64,000 bases of DNA, taken from contig JAMCST010000016.1 of NCBI GenBank assembly GCA_023380935.1, positions 25,073 through 89,072 on the forward strand. The letters are read 5' to 3'. Below the pieces are notes generated by a model. It did no database searches, was not told the DNA's origin, and was given only the letters and a program-made list of their open reading frames with translations. The stretch is from Patescibacteria group bacterium (GTDB taxonomy: Bacteria > Patescibacteriota > Microgenomatia > UBA1406 > GWC2-37-13). The stretch's first letter is position 1. Each line of letters starts with the position of its first letter. Positions 44,076 to 52,439 of this stretch are shown here, piece after piece. A program made the translations under genes and the position numbers.

Positions 44076-45794
44076 TTATCTTTTTTCTACGTTGTAAAGG
44101 GGACCGACGATCTGGATATTGGCCGGCGCCCGCTGGTTGAAGTAGGTTTTGAAGTCGGAGGCGGCAAACGATTCGCTGCGCCCGCCGCCGGAAACGGTCA
44201 CGCTGGTGGTCTTGCCGCTGCCGAAGTCGGCGGAAACGCTTACCGAATCGACCGAATCAAACGGCGACCCGCCCCGGTTGCGTAGTTCCTGCTTGACGCG
44301 GTTGGCGTCCCAGGTGTCTTTTCCTGCCAGGTTGGGTTTGTCCGGTTGATAGAGGTTGCCGATGGTTCCTTCGTCTCTTTTGGCCAACAGAACCACGTTG
44401 GCGATGTCCGCCACCTCGTCGCTTTTGAGCCAAGCGGTGCCCCCGTAGTCCGAGCGCGCTCCCCAGTCGCAATAAAACCACGGCGAGTCTTTGTCATAGG
44501 CGTTATTGCGCACGTCGTCAAAACTGCCGTAACCGCCTTTACCATCTTGCGTGTCTTTTGTCCATGGCCTTGCGCTTAAACCTCCACCCGAAGCGTAAGT
44601 ATAACCTCCAGCCGTAGATGAAAAATACGCGGATATGGGGTTTCCATCCTTTATCATTACTTTTCCAGCGGTATCGTTTACGGCATTTATCCATGAATTA
44701 TTGCAATCGGTCTTTGGATCTGTCTTAAACACCTGACAATACTGAGTTGCACAAATAGACATGTCTCCGTTGTTGGTAGAAGCCAAGACGTAAGAACGCA
44801 CGGCAATTGCCTGAGCCTTCAGGGCCGCTGAATTATTATTTGTCCAACCGCATGGAATTTCATAAATTCTCTTTATATATTCTTCCAAACCCCCGCTCCA
44901 AATAATACCGCCCGAGTTAAAACCATTACTATCATTAACCTTTATATTTGTGTTTGTATCTACATTCCTAAACTCATCAAAGTTATAATACGCTCTTAAG
45001 ATTGTTTCTTCGTTTTGCTCATCTTTTGCTCTTCCCCAAGCGCCGTACTGACTCATCCCCACCCGGTGCGGTACGCCGAAGGTAAAAAAACCGAACCGGG
45101 GCGAAAAGCCCGGGTCGCGACCGTTGGTCAGGTCGCTGGAACAACCGCCGCTGGTGGTGTAGGCCGACTGGGGCAGATTCAACGCCGCCAGACGGCTGGC
45201 GATTAATTGATCGCGTTCGGCAATCAGCTCCGCCACCCGGCTTTTGGTCGTGGCGATCTCCCCGCTTAACTTAACCGCTTGGGCGTCCACGTCCTGTTTA
45301 AGGACGGCCAAACGCACCTTTTCGCTCTCCAAACTGACCTTAATCTCTTCCAGTTTTTTGATATAAAGCACGATTTTGATAATCGTCCGTTTGTCTTCAT
45401 CCACCAGTGATTTCTGGTAAAAGAAGTTGCTGAGCGATTCGGACAGATTGTCCGCCACCAATAAATTAATCAACGAAATCGAGTTTTTACTGACGTTTTT
45501 GTAATAATTTTTGGCCCGCTCACCCAATAGGTTTTTTTGATATACCAGGGTGGCTTCGCCTTTTTGCACCTCGGCCTCCTTGGTTTTGATCTCCGCGTCC
45601 AAATCAACAATTTTGGCCCTAATGTCGTCCAGTTGCTGTTTAAGTTGTTGATAGTTGGCCTCTTTGCTGTTTAGCTCTTTCTTCAGGGCCTCCAGTTCGT
45701 TGGTGACATCGGTAAGCTGATCGGCCCGGACGGTGGCAACCAGAAGTCCACAAAGCCCAAATACCAATAGCAGTCCGAACAATAAGCGTCGCAT
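44076..45794 (-). CDS. Exported coiled-coil protein with SpoIID/LytB-like domain
   Basis: 572 residues. Signal peptide MRRLLFGLLLVFGLCGLLVA (cleaved near VRA-DQ), long coiled coil (about 25-205) and then a SpoIID domain: FFTFGVPHRVGMSQYGAWGRA (split over about 238-258), LEEYIKRIYEIPCGW, ALKAQAIAVRSYVLAST and ISAYFSSTAGGYTY. SpoIID proteins are peptidoglycan lytic transglycosylases or their activators; the coiled coil resembles that of EnvC-like division factors. The central domain (about 44590-45060) is visibly AT-richer than both flanks. Likely acts in cell-wall remodelling. Confidence 0.86.
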   Translation of the reverse strand: MRRLLFGLLLVFGLCGLLVATVRADQLTDVTNELEALKKELNSKEANYQQLKQQLDDIRAKIVDLDAEIKTKEAEVQKGEATLVYQKNLLGERAKNYYKNVSKNSISLINLLVADNLSESLSNFFYQKSLVDEDKRTIIKIVLYIKKLEEIKVSLESEKVRLAVLKQDVDAQAVKLSGEIATTKSRVAELIAERDQLIASRLAALNLPQSAYTTSGGCSSDLTNGRDPGFSPRFGFFTFGVPHRVGMSQYGAWGRAKDEQNEETILRAYYNFDEFRNVDTNTNIKVNDSNGFNSGGIIWSGGLEEYIKRIYEIPCGWTNNNSAALKAQAIAVRSYVLASTNNGDMSICATQYCQVFKTDPKTDCNNSWINAVNDTAGKVMIKDGNPISAYFSSTAGGYTYASGGGLSARPWTKDTQDGKGGYGSFDDVRNNAYDKDSPWFYCDWGARSDYGGTAWLKSDEVADIANVVLLAKRDEGTIGNLYQPDKPNLAGKDTWDANRVKQELRNRGGSPFDSVDSVSVSADFGSGKTTSVTVSGGGRSESFAASDFKTYFNQRAPANIQIVGPLYNVEKR

Positions 45795-45835
45795 AGATTA
45801 GTTAATTATAGTGGATTTTCTGTTATACTTTTTTT

Positions 45836-46417
45836 ATGAAACTGCGGCTGTGGCTGGTGGTGATTTTTTTGTTTTTGTTGCCGATCCAAAGCCTCGCTAT
45901 CGACTGTACGGCGGAGCGCTGCACCACCTGCGACCTGTGTGGTTTTTGCCAGGACAACGGCGTCCCCCGACCGACACCGGGCAACTGGGAGTCCTGCCGC
46001 AACTGCCTTTATCCCGACTTGGCCGGAGCCGCGGCCACCGACAATGAGACATTGCGGGTCGGGCCGGAAAATCTGCCCGTCACGCCAAAACCCGGCGTTC
46101 ACTATACTATGATCGGCTGCATTAACACCGGCGACGCTTTTACCAATCAGGGGGCGGCGGCCGGTCTTGTCAATACCCTACTCGATCTGGTGTTCAAAAC
46201 CGTCGGCGGCATCGCCTTCTTGTATTTTATCTACGGCGCCTTCCTGATTCTTACTTCGCGCGCCGACCCGGAAAGGCTAAGTCAGGGAAAAGGGGTGATT
46301 TACGGCGCGCTGGCCGGATTAGTGTTTTCCCTGATGGCAATTTTTATCGTTAACCTAATCGGGGGCGGCATTCTGCGCATTCCCGGATTTTCCACCATAC
46401 CAACTCCGTCACCCTAG
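45836..46417 (+). CDS. VirB2/TrbC-like pilin or small exported membrane protein
   Basis: 193 residues. Signal peptide MKLRLWLVVIFLFLLPIQSLA, then a Cys-rich segment (CTAERCTTCDLCGFCQDNG) and two membrane helices (GGIAFLYFIYGAFLILTS and GALAGLVFSLMAIFIVNLIG). The loop between them is ADPERLSQGKGVIY, the arrangement of TrbC/VirB2-type pilins found in many CPR genomes. TATACT ends 6 bases before the ATG. Could work with the HerA/VirD4-like ATPase at 24122. Pro/Thr-Ser C-terminus. Confidence 0.65.
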   Translation: MKLRLWLVVIFLFLLPIQSLAIDCTAERCTTCDLCGFCQDNGVPRPTPGNWESCRNCLYPDLAGAAATDNETLRVGPENLPVTPKPGVHYTMIGCINTGDAFTNQGAAAGLVNTLLDLVFKTVGGIAFLYFIYGAFLILTSRADPERLSQGKGVIYGALAGLVFSLMAIFIVNLIGGGILRIPGFSTIPTPSP

Positions 46418-46441
46418 GTCTTATAATCGAAACGCTTTAGG

Positions 46442-46801
46442 TTAAGCTGATCGCTTCAAAAGGAGACCGGCGCTTAAAGAAGACACGACGATTGGAATCA
46501 ACCATTCCGGCCCGGTGCTGGGAATCGACTGAGCCGGCCGGCCGGACTGATTCGACTGGTAATTGTGATAGTTGTTGGTTGGGGTAACGCCGGCACTGTT
46601 CGTTTCCAAATTAACGGTTTGGTTGGTGGCACCGGTAGGAACCGGACTGGGCGTCGGGGTCGCGTGGGAGAAAATGCCGCCGGAGAAAACCGACTGATTG
46701 CCGCTTTTGAATAGGTTGATTTTACCGGTAAGCACGGCGATCACCAAAACCACCACAATCAGTCCCAAAATAAAAGACACGGCCTTGTTTAACCCTTCCA
46801 T
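46442..46801 (-). CDS. Small surface protein with sortase-like C-terminal signal
   Basis: 119 residues from ATG at 46801. An N-terminal membrane helix (AVSFILGLIVVVLVIAVLTG) leads to a Thr/Pro/Asn/Gln-rich stalk (TPTPSPVPTGATN). The C-terminal end is IPSTGPEWLIPIVVSS followed by a hydrophobic stretch and LKRSA. This resembles a cell-wall sorting signal (L-P-x-T-G, hydrophobic span, basic tail) with Ile for Leu. No sortase gene is in this window. Role unknown. Confidence 0.6.
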   Translation of the reverse strand: MEGLNKAVSFILGLIVVVLVIAVLTGKINLFKSGNQSVFSGGIFSHATPTPSPVPTGATNQTVNLETNSAGVTPTNNYHNYQSNQSGRPAQSIPSTGPEWLIPIVVSSLSAGLLLKRSA

Positions 46802-46880
46802 ATGCTGGTATTCTATCATTATAGGATAAAAAAATCAACCCCGAGTTGCATTCAACCGCCAAATCGATTATAAAAATGGT

Positions 46881-47444
46881 ATGGATACCAATCCCCAACA
46901 GATCTTTGCCTGGAAGGCACCGCTGCGCGCCTACAAAAAACGCAGCCGGAGCATACTGCGTTTTTACATTGCCGTTTCCCTACTCCTGTCGTTAATTGTT
47001 TTTTTCTTTGGGGACAAAATCCTAATCATTCCCATCGTTACGGTTTTTTTTCTATTCTACGTATTAACCATTACCCCGCCTCCGGAGGTGGAAAACAAAA
47101 TCACCACCTTCGGGATTGACAGCGCCGGCGTCACAATACGCTGGGAACTGCTGTCACATTTTTACTACACCAATAAGTTTGGCTTTGACATTCTCACCGT
47201 CGTCACCCACGCCCCCTACTTTTACCACGCCTTTTTTGTCGTACCCGACCAAGACCTAAAGCAAAAAATCACGCAGATTCTGTCACAACACCTGATGTAT
47301 CAAGAAAAACCCCAACGCAGCTTTACTGACAAAGCGATTGACTGGTTTTCCAACCTGCTTCCCGACGACAAAGAGGAAAACGGTCAACCGACGCCTAGTA
47401 ACTATTCAGCCTTGATGCAAAAACTGAAACAGGTGTCTCTCTGA
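46881..47444 (+). CDS. Two-helix membrane protein, unknown
   Basis: 187 residues, not recognised. A basic N-terminus (APLRAYKKRSRSILR) precedes two hydrophobic helices (FYIAVSLLLSLIVFFFG, ILIIPIVTVFFLFYVLTI). A cytoplasmic-looking domain of about 110 residues follows, with many aromatic residues (FYYTNKFGFDILTVV, YFYHAFFVV). TATAAA ends 6 bases before the start. Its last 50 bases overlap the convergent PIN gene, a long overlap for this genome. Confidence 0.6.
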   Translation: MDTNPQQIFAWKAPLRAYKKRSRSILRFYIAVSLLLSLIVFFFGDKILIIPIVTVFFLFYVLTITPPPEVENKITTFGIDSAGVTIRWELLSHFYYTNKFGFDILTVVTHAPYFYHAFFVVPDQDLKQKITQILSQHLMYQEKPQRSFTDKAIDWFSNLLPDDKEENGQPTPSNYSALMQKLKQVSL

Positions 47445-48012
47445 TCCCAAACCACCTACCCCAACGCAACACTCCCTCATCCGAAGACACTAAAAAAGCG
47501 TCCAGTTCTTTGGCGAGCAGAATCAGGTCAAGGTCGGCCAGACTGTCGATAAACCCAAACCGGGTAGCCTGACGGTAGCGCTGGCGGAATTTTTTGACCA
47601 CCGGACCCAACGTCATCTCAAACTGTTTTTTATCCAACTTGTCCTTGCCGACCATTGTCTTACCCGCCTGGACTACCGCCTCCTCGGCCACCAGCATGCC
47701 CCGGTAGTGACGACTGCGCACGTCGTCGATCAAACGGGCAAACACCGCGGCGCCGACCTGGAGATTGTGGTTGTCCGGCGACTTTATGTTCACGACGGCC
47801 AAGAACTGTTTGACTGCGGTCTGGTCTTTGCCGGCAAAAAATCCCACCAACTCGTCAACCACGCGCGGCGGCATGTAAAACCGGGTCGGTTGGCCGGACA
47901 GCCGCTTGATTATAGCGGTGAGGTTAACCAATACCTCTTCTGCTTTTTTTCCCAGACCCAAACCGGCCTCCATATTAAAAAATAGGTTGGTGTCTAAAAC
48001 ATAACTGTCCAT
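47395..48012 (-). CDS. PIN-domain protein, RNA ligase partner family
   Basis: 205 residues. The PIN nuclease acids are visible: YVLDTNLFFN at the start, PPRVVDELVGFF, then FIDSLADLDLILLAKELDAFLV and SSDEGVLRWGRWFG near the end. The order and length match the family often found beside archaeal-type RNA ligases and called RNA ligase partner. No ligase gene is adjacent here. The second ATG (48012) is preferred: TATAAT lies 7 bases upstream. Confidence 0.75.
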   Translation of the reverse strand: MDSYVLDTNLFFNMEAGLGLGKKAEEVLVNLTAIIKRLSGQPTRFYMPPRVVDELVGFFAGKDQTAVKQFLAVVNIKSPDNHNLQVGAAVFARLIDDVRSRHYRGMLVAEEAVVQAGKTMVGKDKLDKKQFEMTLGPVVKKFRQRYRQATRFGFIDSLADLDLILLAKELDAFLVSSDEGVLRWGRWFGIRETPVSVFASRLNSY

Positions 48013-48214
48013 CATTATAATTATAACAGTTTATTTTTGTTCACAAAAATTTTCGCATTTAACAAAAACGCGCTCGTCTTTTGTCGCCTCGAGGCTAGAA
48101 AAACATCCTGATGCATTTTTACCATATTTTGACATCTTGTAAACACACTGGTAGTGGTTTAATTTTATAATGGACACTAAAGATGGGTTTATCGTCATAA
48201 ATTAAATACCGCTC

Positions 48215-48658
48215 ATGCACTGTCTGTTTTGCAAACATAGCGACACCGAGGTGATGGAGACACGGGTGGCCGAAGACGGAACCACGGTCAGGCGGCGACG
48301 GCAGTGCCCGCACTGCAACAAGCGCTTTACCACTTACGAACGGGTGGAAGAGTTGCCGATCCTGGCGATCAAAAAAGACGGTCGGCGCGAGCGGTTTGAC
48401 CGGGAAAAACTTAGGCGGGGGATTTTGAAGGCGGTCGGTAAAACCACGGTCACCGCCAACCAGGTCGACCAGATCGTCGATACGGTCGAGTCGGAGATCA
48501 AGCAAAAGGAAACCACAGAAATCGATACGCAGGCGGTCGGCAATTTGGTCGCCAAAGAACTGAAAAAAATTGATAAAATTGCCTACATTCGCTTTGCGTC
48601 GGTGTTTCGCCAGTTTGTCGATTTGGACGATTTTAAAAAAGAATTGAAAAGACTTTAG
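48215..48658 (+). CDS. nrdR: Transcriptional repressor NrdR
   Basis: Senses ATP/dATP and represses ribonucleotide reductase genes. 147 residues. Zinc ribbon MHCLFCKHSDTEVMETRV with C-P-H-C at RRQCPHCNKRFTTYER, then the ATP-cone: ILAIKKDGRRERFDREKLRR, GILKAVGK and IRFASVFRQFVD. It precedes nrdJ by 34 bases, so it probably regulates its own operon. I looked for paired NrdR boxes in 48013-48214 and found only weak imperfect palindromes; a 16-base hairpin TTTTTGT-TC-ACAAAAA is at about 48034-48049. Confidence 0.96.
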   Translation: MHCLFCKHSDTEVMETRVAEDGTTVRRRRQCPHCNKRFTTYERVEELPILAIKKDGRRERFDREKLRRGILKAVGKTTVTANQVDQIVDTVESEIKQKETTEIDTQAVGNLVAKELKKIDKIAYIRFASVFRQFVDLDDFKKELKRL

Positions 48659-48692
48659 TAAAAAACCGGTTAATAATTTTACTAAAAAACAT

Positions 48693-51035
48693 ATGCGGCT
48701 TTCCACTATCGGGGAAAAGGTGTTTGTTGATCGCTACTCTTTAAAAGACAAGGGAGGTAAGCCCCTGGAAAAAACACCGGAAGAAATGTGGAAACGGATT
48801 GCCGGGGCGGTGGCCGCGGTGGAAAAACCAGGGCTGCATAAAAAGTGGAAAAAGGAGTTTTACTGGGCAATGCAGGATTTTAAGTACCTGCCCGGCGGAC
48901 GGATACTGGCCGGCGCCGGAACCGGTTTTTCTGTTACTTTTTACAACTGCTTTGTCGTCCCTTCGCCTAAAGATTCGCGCGACGGCATCTTGGAAACCTT
49001 AAAACAGATGGTGGAGATTATGGCGCGCGGCGGCGGCGTCGGGATCAATCTTTCCTCGCTGCGCCCCCGCGGTGCCCGGGTCAAAAAAGTTAACGGGTTT
49101 TCTTCCGGTCCGTGCAACTGGGCCGAACTCTTTTCGGTCGCCACCAAGGACATTATCCAACAGGGGGGAACCCGGCGGGGGGCGCTCATGTTAATGCTGT
49201 GGGACTGGCATCCGGACATCGAGGAGTTTATCACCGTCAAGCAGGATTTGACGCGCATTAACGGCGCCAACCTCTCGGTTAACGTTTCCGACGCCTTTAT
49301 GGAGGCGGTGGAAAAAGACGCCGATTGGCCGCTGGTCTTCCCCGACACCTCCGATCCGGAGTACGATGAAAAATGGGACGGCGATCTGGAAATATGGAAA
49401 AAATTGGGAAAGAAAGTGGTGGTCCATAAGATCGTCAAGGCCAGAAAGGTTTGGAGTCTGATTGCCGAAGCGGCTTGGAAGTCAGCCGAACCCGGCGTGG
49501 TGTTTATGGAGCGTTACAATAAGTGGAATAATAATTATTATTGGAACCGGATTAACTGCGTCAATCCGTGCGGAGAAGAGGGTTTGCCGGCGTGGGGCGT
49601 GTGTAACCTGGGATCGATCAACCTCTGTGCCTTAATAAAGTCTCACAGCATCGACCATCCGGGCAGATTTGACTTTAAAACCCTAAAAAAACTGGTGCGG
49701 GTCGCGGTGCGCTTTCAGGACAATGTCATTGATATGGACACTTATGTGTTTCCCGGCATCCGCAAAACCCAACTGGAGGGCGAGCGCCGGATCGGGCTGG
49801 GAACCATGGGGCTGGGTGACACCCTGATCAAACTCCACCTGCGTTACGGATCAAACGAGTCGCTGCGTTTTATTAATAAACTCTATCGCACCATTAGAGA
49901 TGAGGCCTACCACAGCGGCATTGATATTGCCAAAGAAAAAGGAGCATTTCCCAAGTTTGATCGGGAAAAATACAGCCGGGGAAAATTTATTCAACAGATG
50001 CCCAAGCCCCTGCGAGAAAAAATCCGGGCCCACGGCGTACGCAACTCAATTATGTTGATGCAGGCTCCGACCGGATCAACCTCCCTGATGGCCAATACCA
50101 CTTCGGGCATCGAACCGGTATATGAGTTCGAGTTCATTCGACGCGACCGGCTCGGACAACACACCATCCGCCATCACCTTTACGAGCTTTGGTACCAAAA
50201 ACACGAGGGAGCCATTAAGGAGGGGAGGCTCAAAAAACCCGCCTGGTTTGTCTCGGCTAACGAACTTACCCCAGAAGACCACGTGCGCGTCCAGGCGGCC
50301 ATTCAACGGTACGTGGACGCCTCGATTTCCAAAACCGTTAACGCACCTAAAACCCATACAATCGACGACGTAAAGCGGCTTTATACCCTGGCTTATAAAC
50401 TCGGCCTAAAGGGAATTGCCTATATGCGCGACGGTTCGCGCGCCGGCGTTTTGGAACGCATGACAGAGAAAAAAGAAGAAAACACCGCCCCCAAACCTCC
50501 GAACTACATCATTAAGCCACGACCGATGGTGGTTCACGGCTCAACCTACCGTATCAATACGCCGGTGGGAACGGCCTTTATCACCATCAACACCAACGGC
50601 GGCGGCGAACCGCTCGAGATCTTTATTAATGTCGGCAAGGCTGGTAGCGACGTCTACGCCATGGCCACCGGCCTGGGAAGAATTTTGTCGCTGGCGTTGC
50701 GGTTTTCTTCCCACCTATCCACGACGGAAAGGGTTAAGGAAATTGTCGCCCAGCTCCAGGGCATTGGCGGAGCCCGTGTTTTGGGTTTTGGCAAAGAAAG
50801 AATCCGTAGCCTACCCGACGCAGTGGCCAAGGTACTGTCAATGCATTATGGCCTGAACGGATACAGCGCCACCGCCAAGGAAAAACCCAAGCTGGTTACC
50901 GAAGTGGCCCAACCGTCATTATTGTCGGTTACCGACGGCAGCATGTTTGACATCTGTCCCTCGTGCGGTGAGGTTTCGCTGGCTCATGAAGAAGGGTGTA
51001 AAAAGTGTTATCTTTGCGGATACTCTGAGTGTTAA
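48693..51035 (+). CDS. nrdJ: Ribonucleoside-diphosphate reductase, adenosylcobalamin-dependent (class II)
   Basis: Makes deoxynucleotides using an adenosylcobalamin-generated thiyl radical. 780 residues. Landmarks: FKYLPGGRILAGAG, TFYNCFVVPSP (first redox Cys), MARGGGVGINLSSLRPRGA, NPCGEEGLPAWGVCNLGSIN (radical Cys and catalytic Asn/Glu with second redox Cys), MLMQAPTGSTS, and a C-terminal tail MFDICPSCGEVSLAHEEGC with CYLCGYSEC supplying the shuttle thiols. No class I small subunit is present. Neighbours nrdR and cobalamin adenosyltransferase complete the module. Confidence 0.96.
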   Translation: MRLSTIGEKVFVDRYSLKDKGGKPLEKTPEEMWKRIAGAVAAVEKPGLHKKWKKEFYWAMQDFKYLPGGRILAGAGTGFSVTFYNCFVVPSPKDSRDGILETLKQMVEIMARGGGVGINLSSLRPRGARVKKVNGFSSGPCNWAELFSVATKDIIQQGGTRRGALMLMLWDWHPDIEEFITVKQDLTRINGANLSVNVSDAFMEAVEKDADWPLVFPDTSDPEYDEKWDGDLEIWKKLGKKVVVHKIVKARKVWSLIAEAAWKSAEPGVVFMERYNKWNNNYYWNRINCVNPCGEEGLPAWGVCNLGSINLCALIKSHSIDHPGRFDFKTLKKLVRVAVRFQDNVIDMDTYVFPGIRKTQLEGERRIGLGTMGLGDTLIKLHLRYGSNESLRFINKLYRTIRDEAYHSGIDIAKEKGAFPKFDREKYSRGKFIQQMPKPLREKIRAHGVRNSIMLMQAPTGSTSLMANTTSGIEPVYEFEFIRRDRLGQHTIRHHLYELWYQKHEGAIKEGRLKKPAWFVSANELTPEDHVRVQAAIQRYVDASISKTVNAPKTHTIDDVKRLYTLAYKLGLKGIAYMRDGSRAGVLERMTEKKEENTAPKPPNYIIKPRPMVVHGSTYRINTPVGTAFITINTNGGGEPLEIFINVGKAGSDVYAMATGLGRILSLALRFSSHLSTTERVKEIVAQLQGIGGARVLGFGKERIRSLPDAVAKVLSMHYGLNGYSATAKEKPKLVTEVAQPSLLSVTDGSMFDICPSCGEVSLAHEEGCKKCYLCGYSEC

Positions 51036-51064
51036 CGGCCGGTTAGTTATGGATTTTAGCGCCA

Positions 51065-51595
51065 ATGCCAATATACACAAGAACCGGGGACACCGGTACC
51101 ACCTCTTTGTTTACCGGACAACGCGTCTCTAAGACGAATTTACGAATTGAGGCTTGTGGATCGGTCGATGAACTATCGTCAGTGCTCGGAGTAGTTATCT
51201 GCGAAACCAAGGACACCGACATTAAACAGCTCTTAACCGCAATCCAAAAAGACCTCTACTACATCATGGCGACATTGTCCGGGGCAAAACCCAAACAAAA
51301 CCGCCTTAACGACAGGGTAAAGTTTTTTGAACAAAAAATTGACAAACTATCGCTGCAGCTTTCTCCGCTAAACGGTTTTATTCTTCCCCAGGGGAGTAAA
51401 ATCAGCGCCTTGTTGCATTTTGCCCGCACCGTTTGTCGCCGCAGTGAACGGGCCGTCATTAGACAGACTCAGTCGCGGCCGTCAACGCTAAGGTCCCCGA
51501 GTTTTCTGCCGGTTGTCCCCTATCTGAACCGGTTGTCCGACCTGCTCTTTATACTGGCGCGCCTCGGTGCAAAAACAAACGAAATTACTGTATGA
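51065..51595 (+). CDS. Cob(I)alamin adenosyltransferase, PduO/MMAB type
   Basis: Attaches the adenosyl group of ATP to cob(I)alamin. 176 residues. Signature: YTRTGDTGTTSLFTGQRVSK (ATP-binding N-terminal motif), RIEACGSVDELSSVLGVV, FILPQGSKISALLHFARTVC and CRRSERAVI with the conserved Arg residues, then LNRLSDLLFILARL. It supplies the cofactor for NrdJ encoded 29 bases upstream. No corrinoid synthesis or uptake gene is seen, so the cell probably salvages B12. Confidence 0.94.
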   Translation: MPIYTRTGDTGTTSLFTGQRVSKTNLRIEACGSVDELSSVLGVVICETKDTDIKQLLTAIQKDLYYIMATLSGAKPKQNRLNDRVKFFEQKIDKLSLQLSPLNGFILPQGSKISALLHFARTVCRRSERAVIRQTQSRPSTLRSPSFLPVVPYLNRLSDLLFILARLGAKTNEITV

Positions 51596-51602
51596 TAAGG
51601 TC

Positions 51603-52025
51603 ATGTCTGCAAAAAACTACACGCCCATCAATCACTTGCTAAAACAGGCGGCCGGACCGGTCTCCCTGCCCAAAGAAAGCGAGCCGGTGCGCCAAAAAAC
51701 CGAGGCGGTTTCCCTGGTTGACCGGGCCGAGGCGCTCGGCCGCCAACCCGCCACCCCATCCTCCCCGATTAGTTTCAAACCGACCACCATTAATCTTCCA
51801 CCCGACCTGAAAAAGATCGGTTTGCGCACGGTCGACACCGACAAACTTCCGGAATATGCCCGCGTTTCACTTCCGATCGCCGACGCCAAGATTTTACCCG
51901 GGCTTAGAGCCCCCATTACCTCGTCGTTGCGTTGGTTGGCCACCCTTGCCCTCTATTTGTTAAAAAAAGCCCATTTGCAACTTAAAGTAATTCACGGACA
52001 CGTGGTAAGAACGCTAAAAACTTAA
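51603..52025 (+). CDS. Hypothetical protein, last gene of the nrd operon
   Basis: 140 residues, not recognised. Polar and Pro-rich at first (GPVSLPKESEPVRQ, ATPSSPISFKPTTINLPPDL). It carries one likely amphipathic or membrane-associated helix near the end (SSLRWLATLALYLLKKAHLQL). The start MSAKNYTPINHLLKQAAG at 51603 is 7 bases after the adenosyltransferase stop. It overlaps convergent trxA by four bases. Any link with ribonucleotide reduction is only by position. Confidence 0.6.
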   Translation: MSAKNYTPINHLLKQAAGPVSLPKESEPVRQKTEAVSLVDRAEALGRQPATPSSPISFKPTTINLPPDLKKIGLRTVDTDKLPEYARVSLPIADAKILPGLRAPITSSLRWLATLALYLLKKAHLQLKVIHGHVVRTLKT

Positions 52026-52342
52026 GGCAGGTGTTTTTTTATCTCGACCACAAAATTCTCCTTACTGGTGGCTCCGGCAAACTGAGACGCGACTTTCCCG
52101 TTTTTGAAGATTATAAAGGTGGGGATAGAAAAAATTTCATAGCGGGTCGCCAACTCCGGACATTCGTCTACGTCCACCTTAACAAAGTTCATCTGCGGAT
52201 ATTCTCCTGCCAACTGTTCGATAATCGGCGCCGTTGCCCGGCACGGACCGCACCAGGGGGCGTAAAAGTCCACCAATACCGCCTTGTTTTGCTCTAACAC
52301 CATTTTGGGGAAGTCGGCGCTGCGCGCGTGGAAAACTGCCAT
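52022..52342 (-). CDS. trxA: Thioredoxin
   Basis: 106 residues. Active site FYAPWCGPCRATAP (WCGPC, about residues 30-34), cis-Pro in IFSIPTFIIFKNG, and Asp in VLVDFYAP. A general disulphide reductant that could keep NrdJ shuttle Cys reduced, as the nrd operon ends next to it. Cytosolic: no signal sequence. Confidence 0.95.
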   Translation of the reverse strand: MAVFHARSADFPKMVLEQNKAVLVDFYAPWCGPCRATAPIIEQLAGEYPQMNFVKVDVDECPELATRYEIFSIPTFIIFKNGKVASQFAGATSKENFVVEIKKHLP

Positions 52343-52402
52343 ACCAGATCATTATAAGGGTGTCGGGGAAAAAATCAAGCGGTTTTGTTTTTTTCTTTTC
52401 TA

Positions 52403-52431
52403 TTGAAAACTAGACATCTTTTTGATATTAT
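52403..52431 (+). promoter_or_regulatory. Promoter of the Xer-like gene
   Basis: TTGAAA at 52403-52408 and TATTAT at 52426-52431 with a 17-base spacer; ATG begins 8 bases after the -10. Confidence 0.7.
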
Positions 52432-52439
52432 AGGGCATC

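Noticed and set aside
48129..48171. TTGACA and TATAAT upstream of nrdR as a promoter, and nearby NrdR boxes
   Set aside because: The spacer is 31 bases; the palindromes seen (for example around ACACACTGGTAGTGGT) match the NrdR box consensus poorly and no second box at the usual distance was found.
48659..48692. Cobalamin riboswitch before nrdJ or the adenosyltransferase
   Set aside because: The gaps (34 and 29 bases) are too short, and nothing resembling the B12 box was seen further upstream of nrdR.
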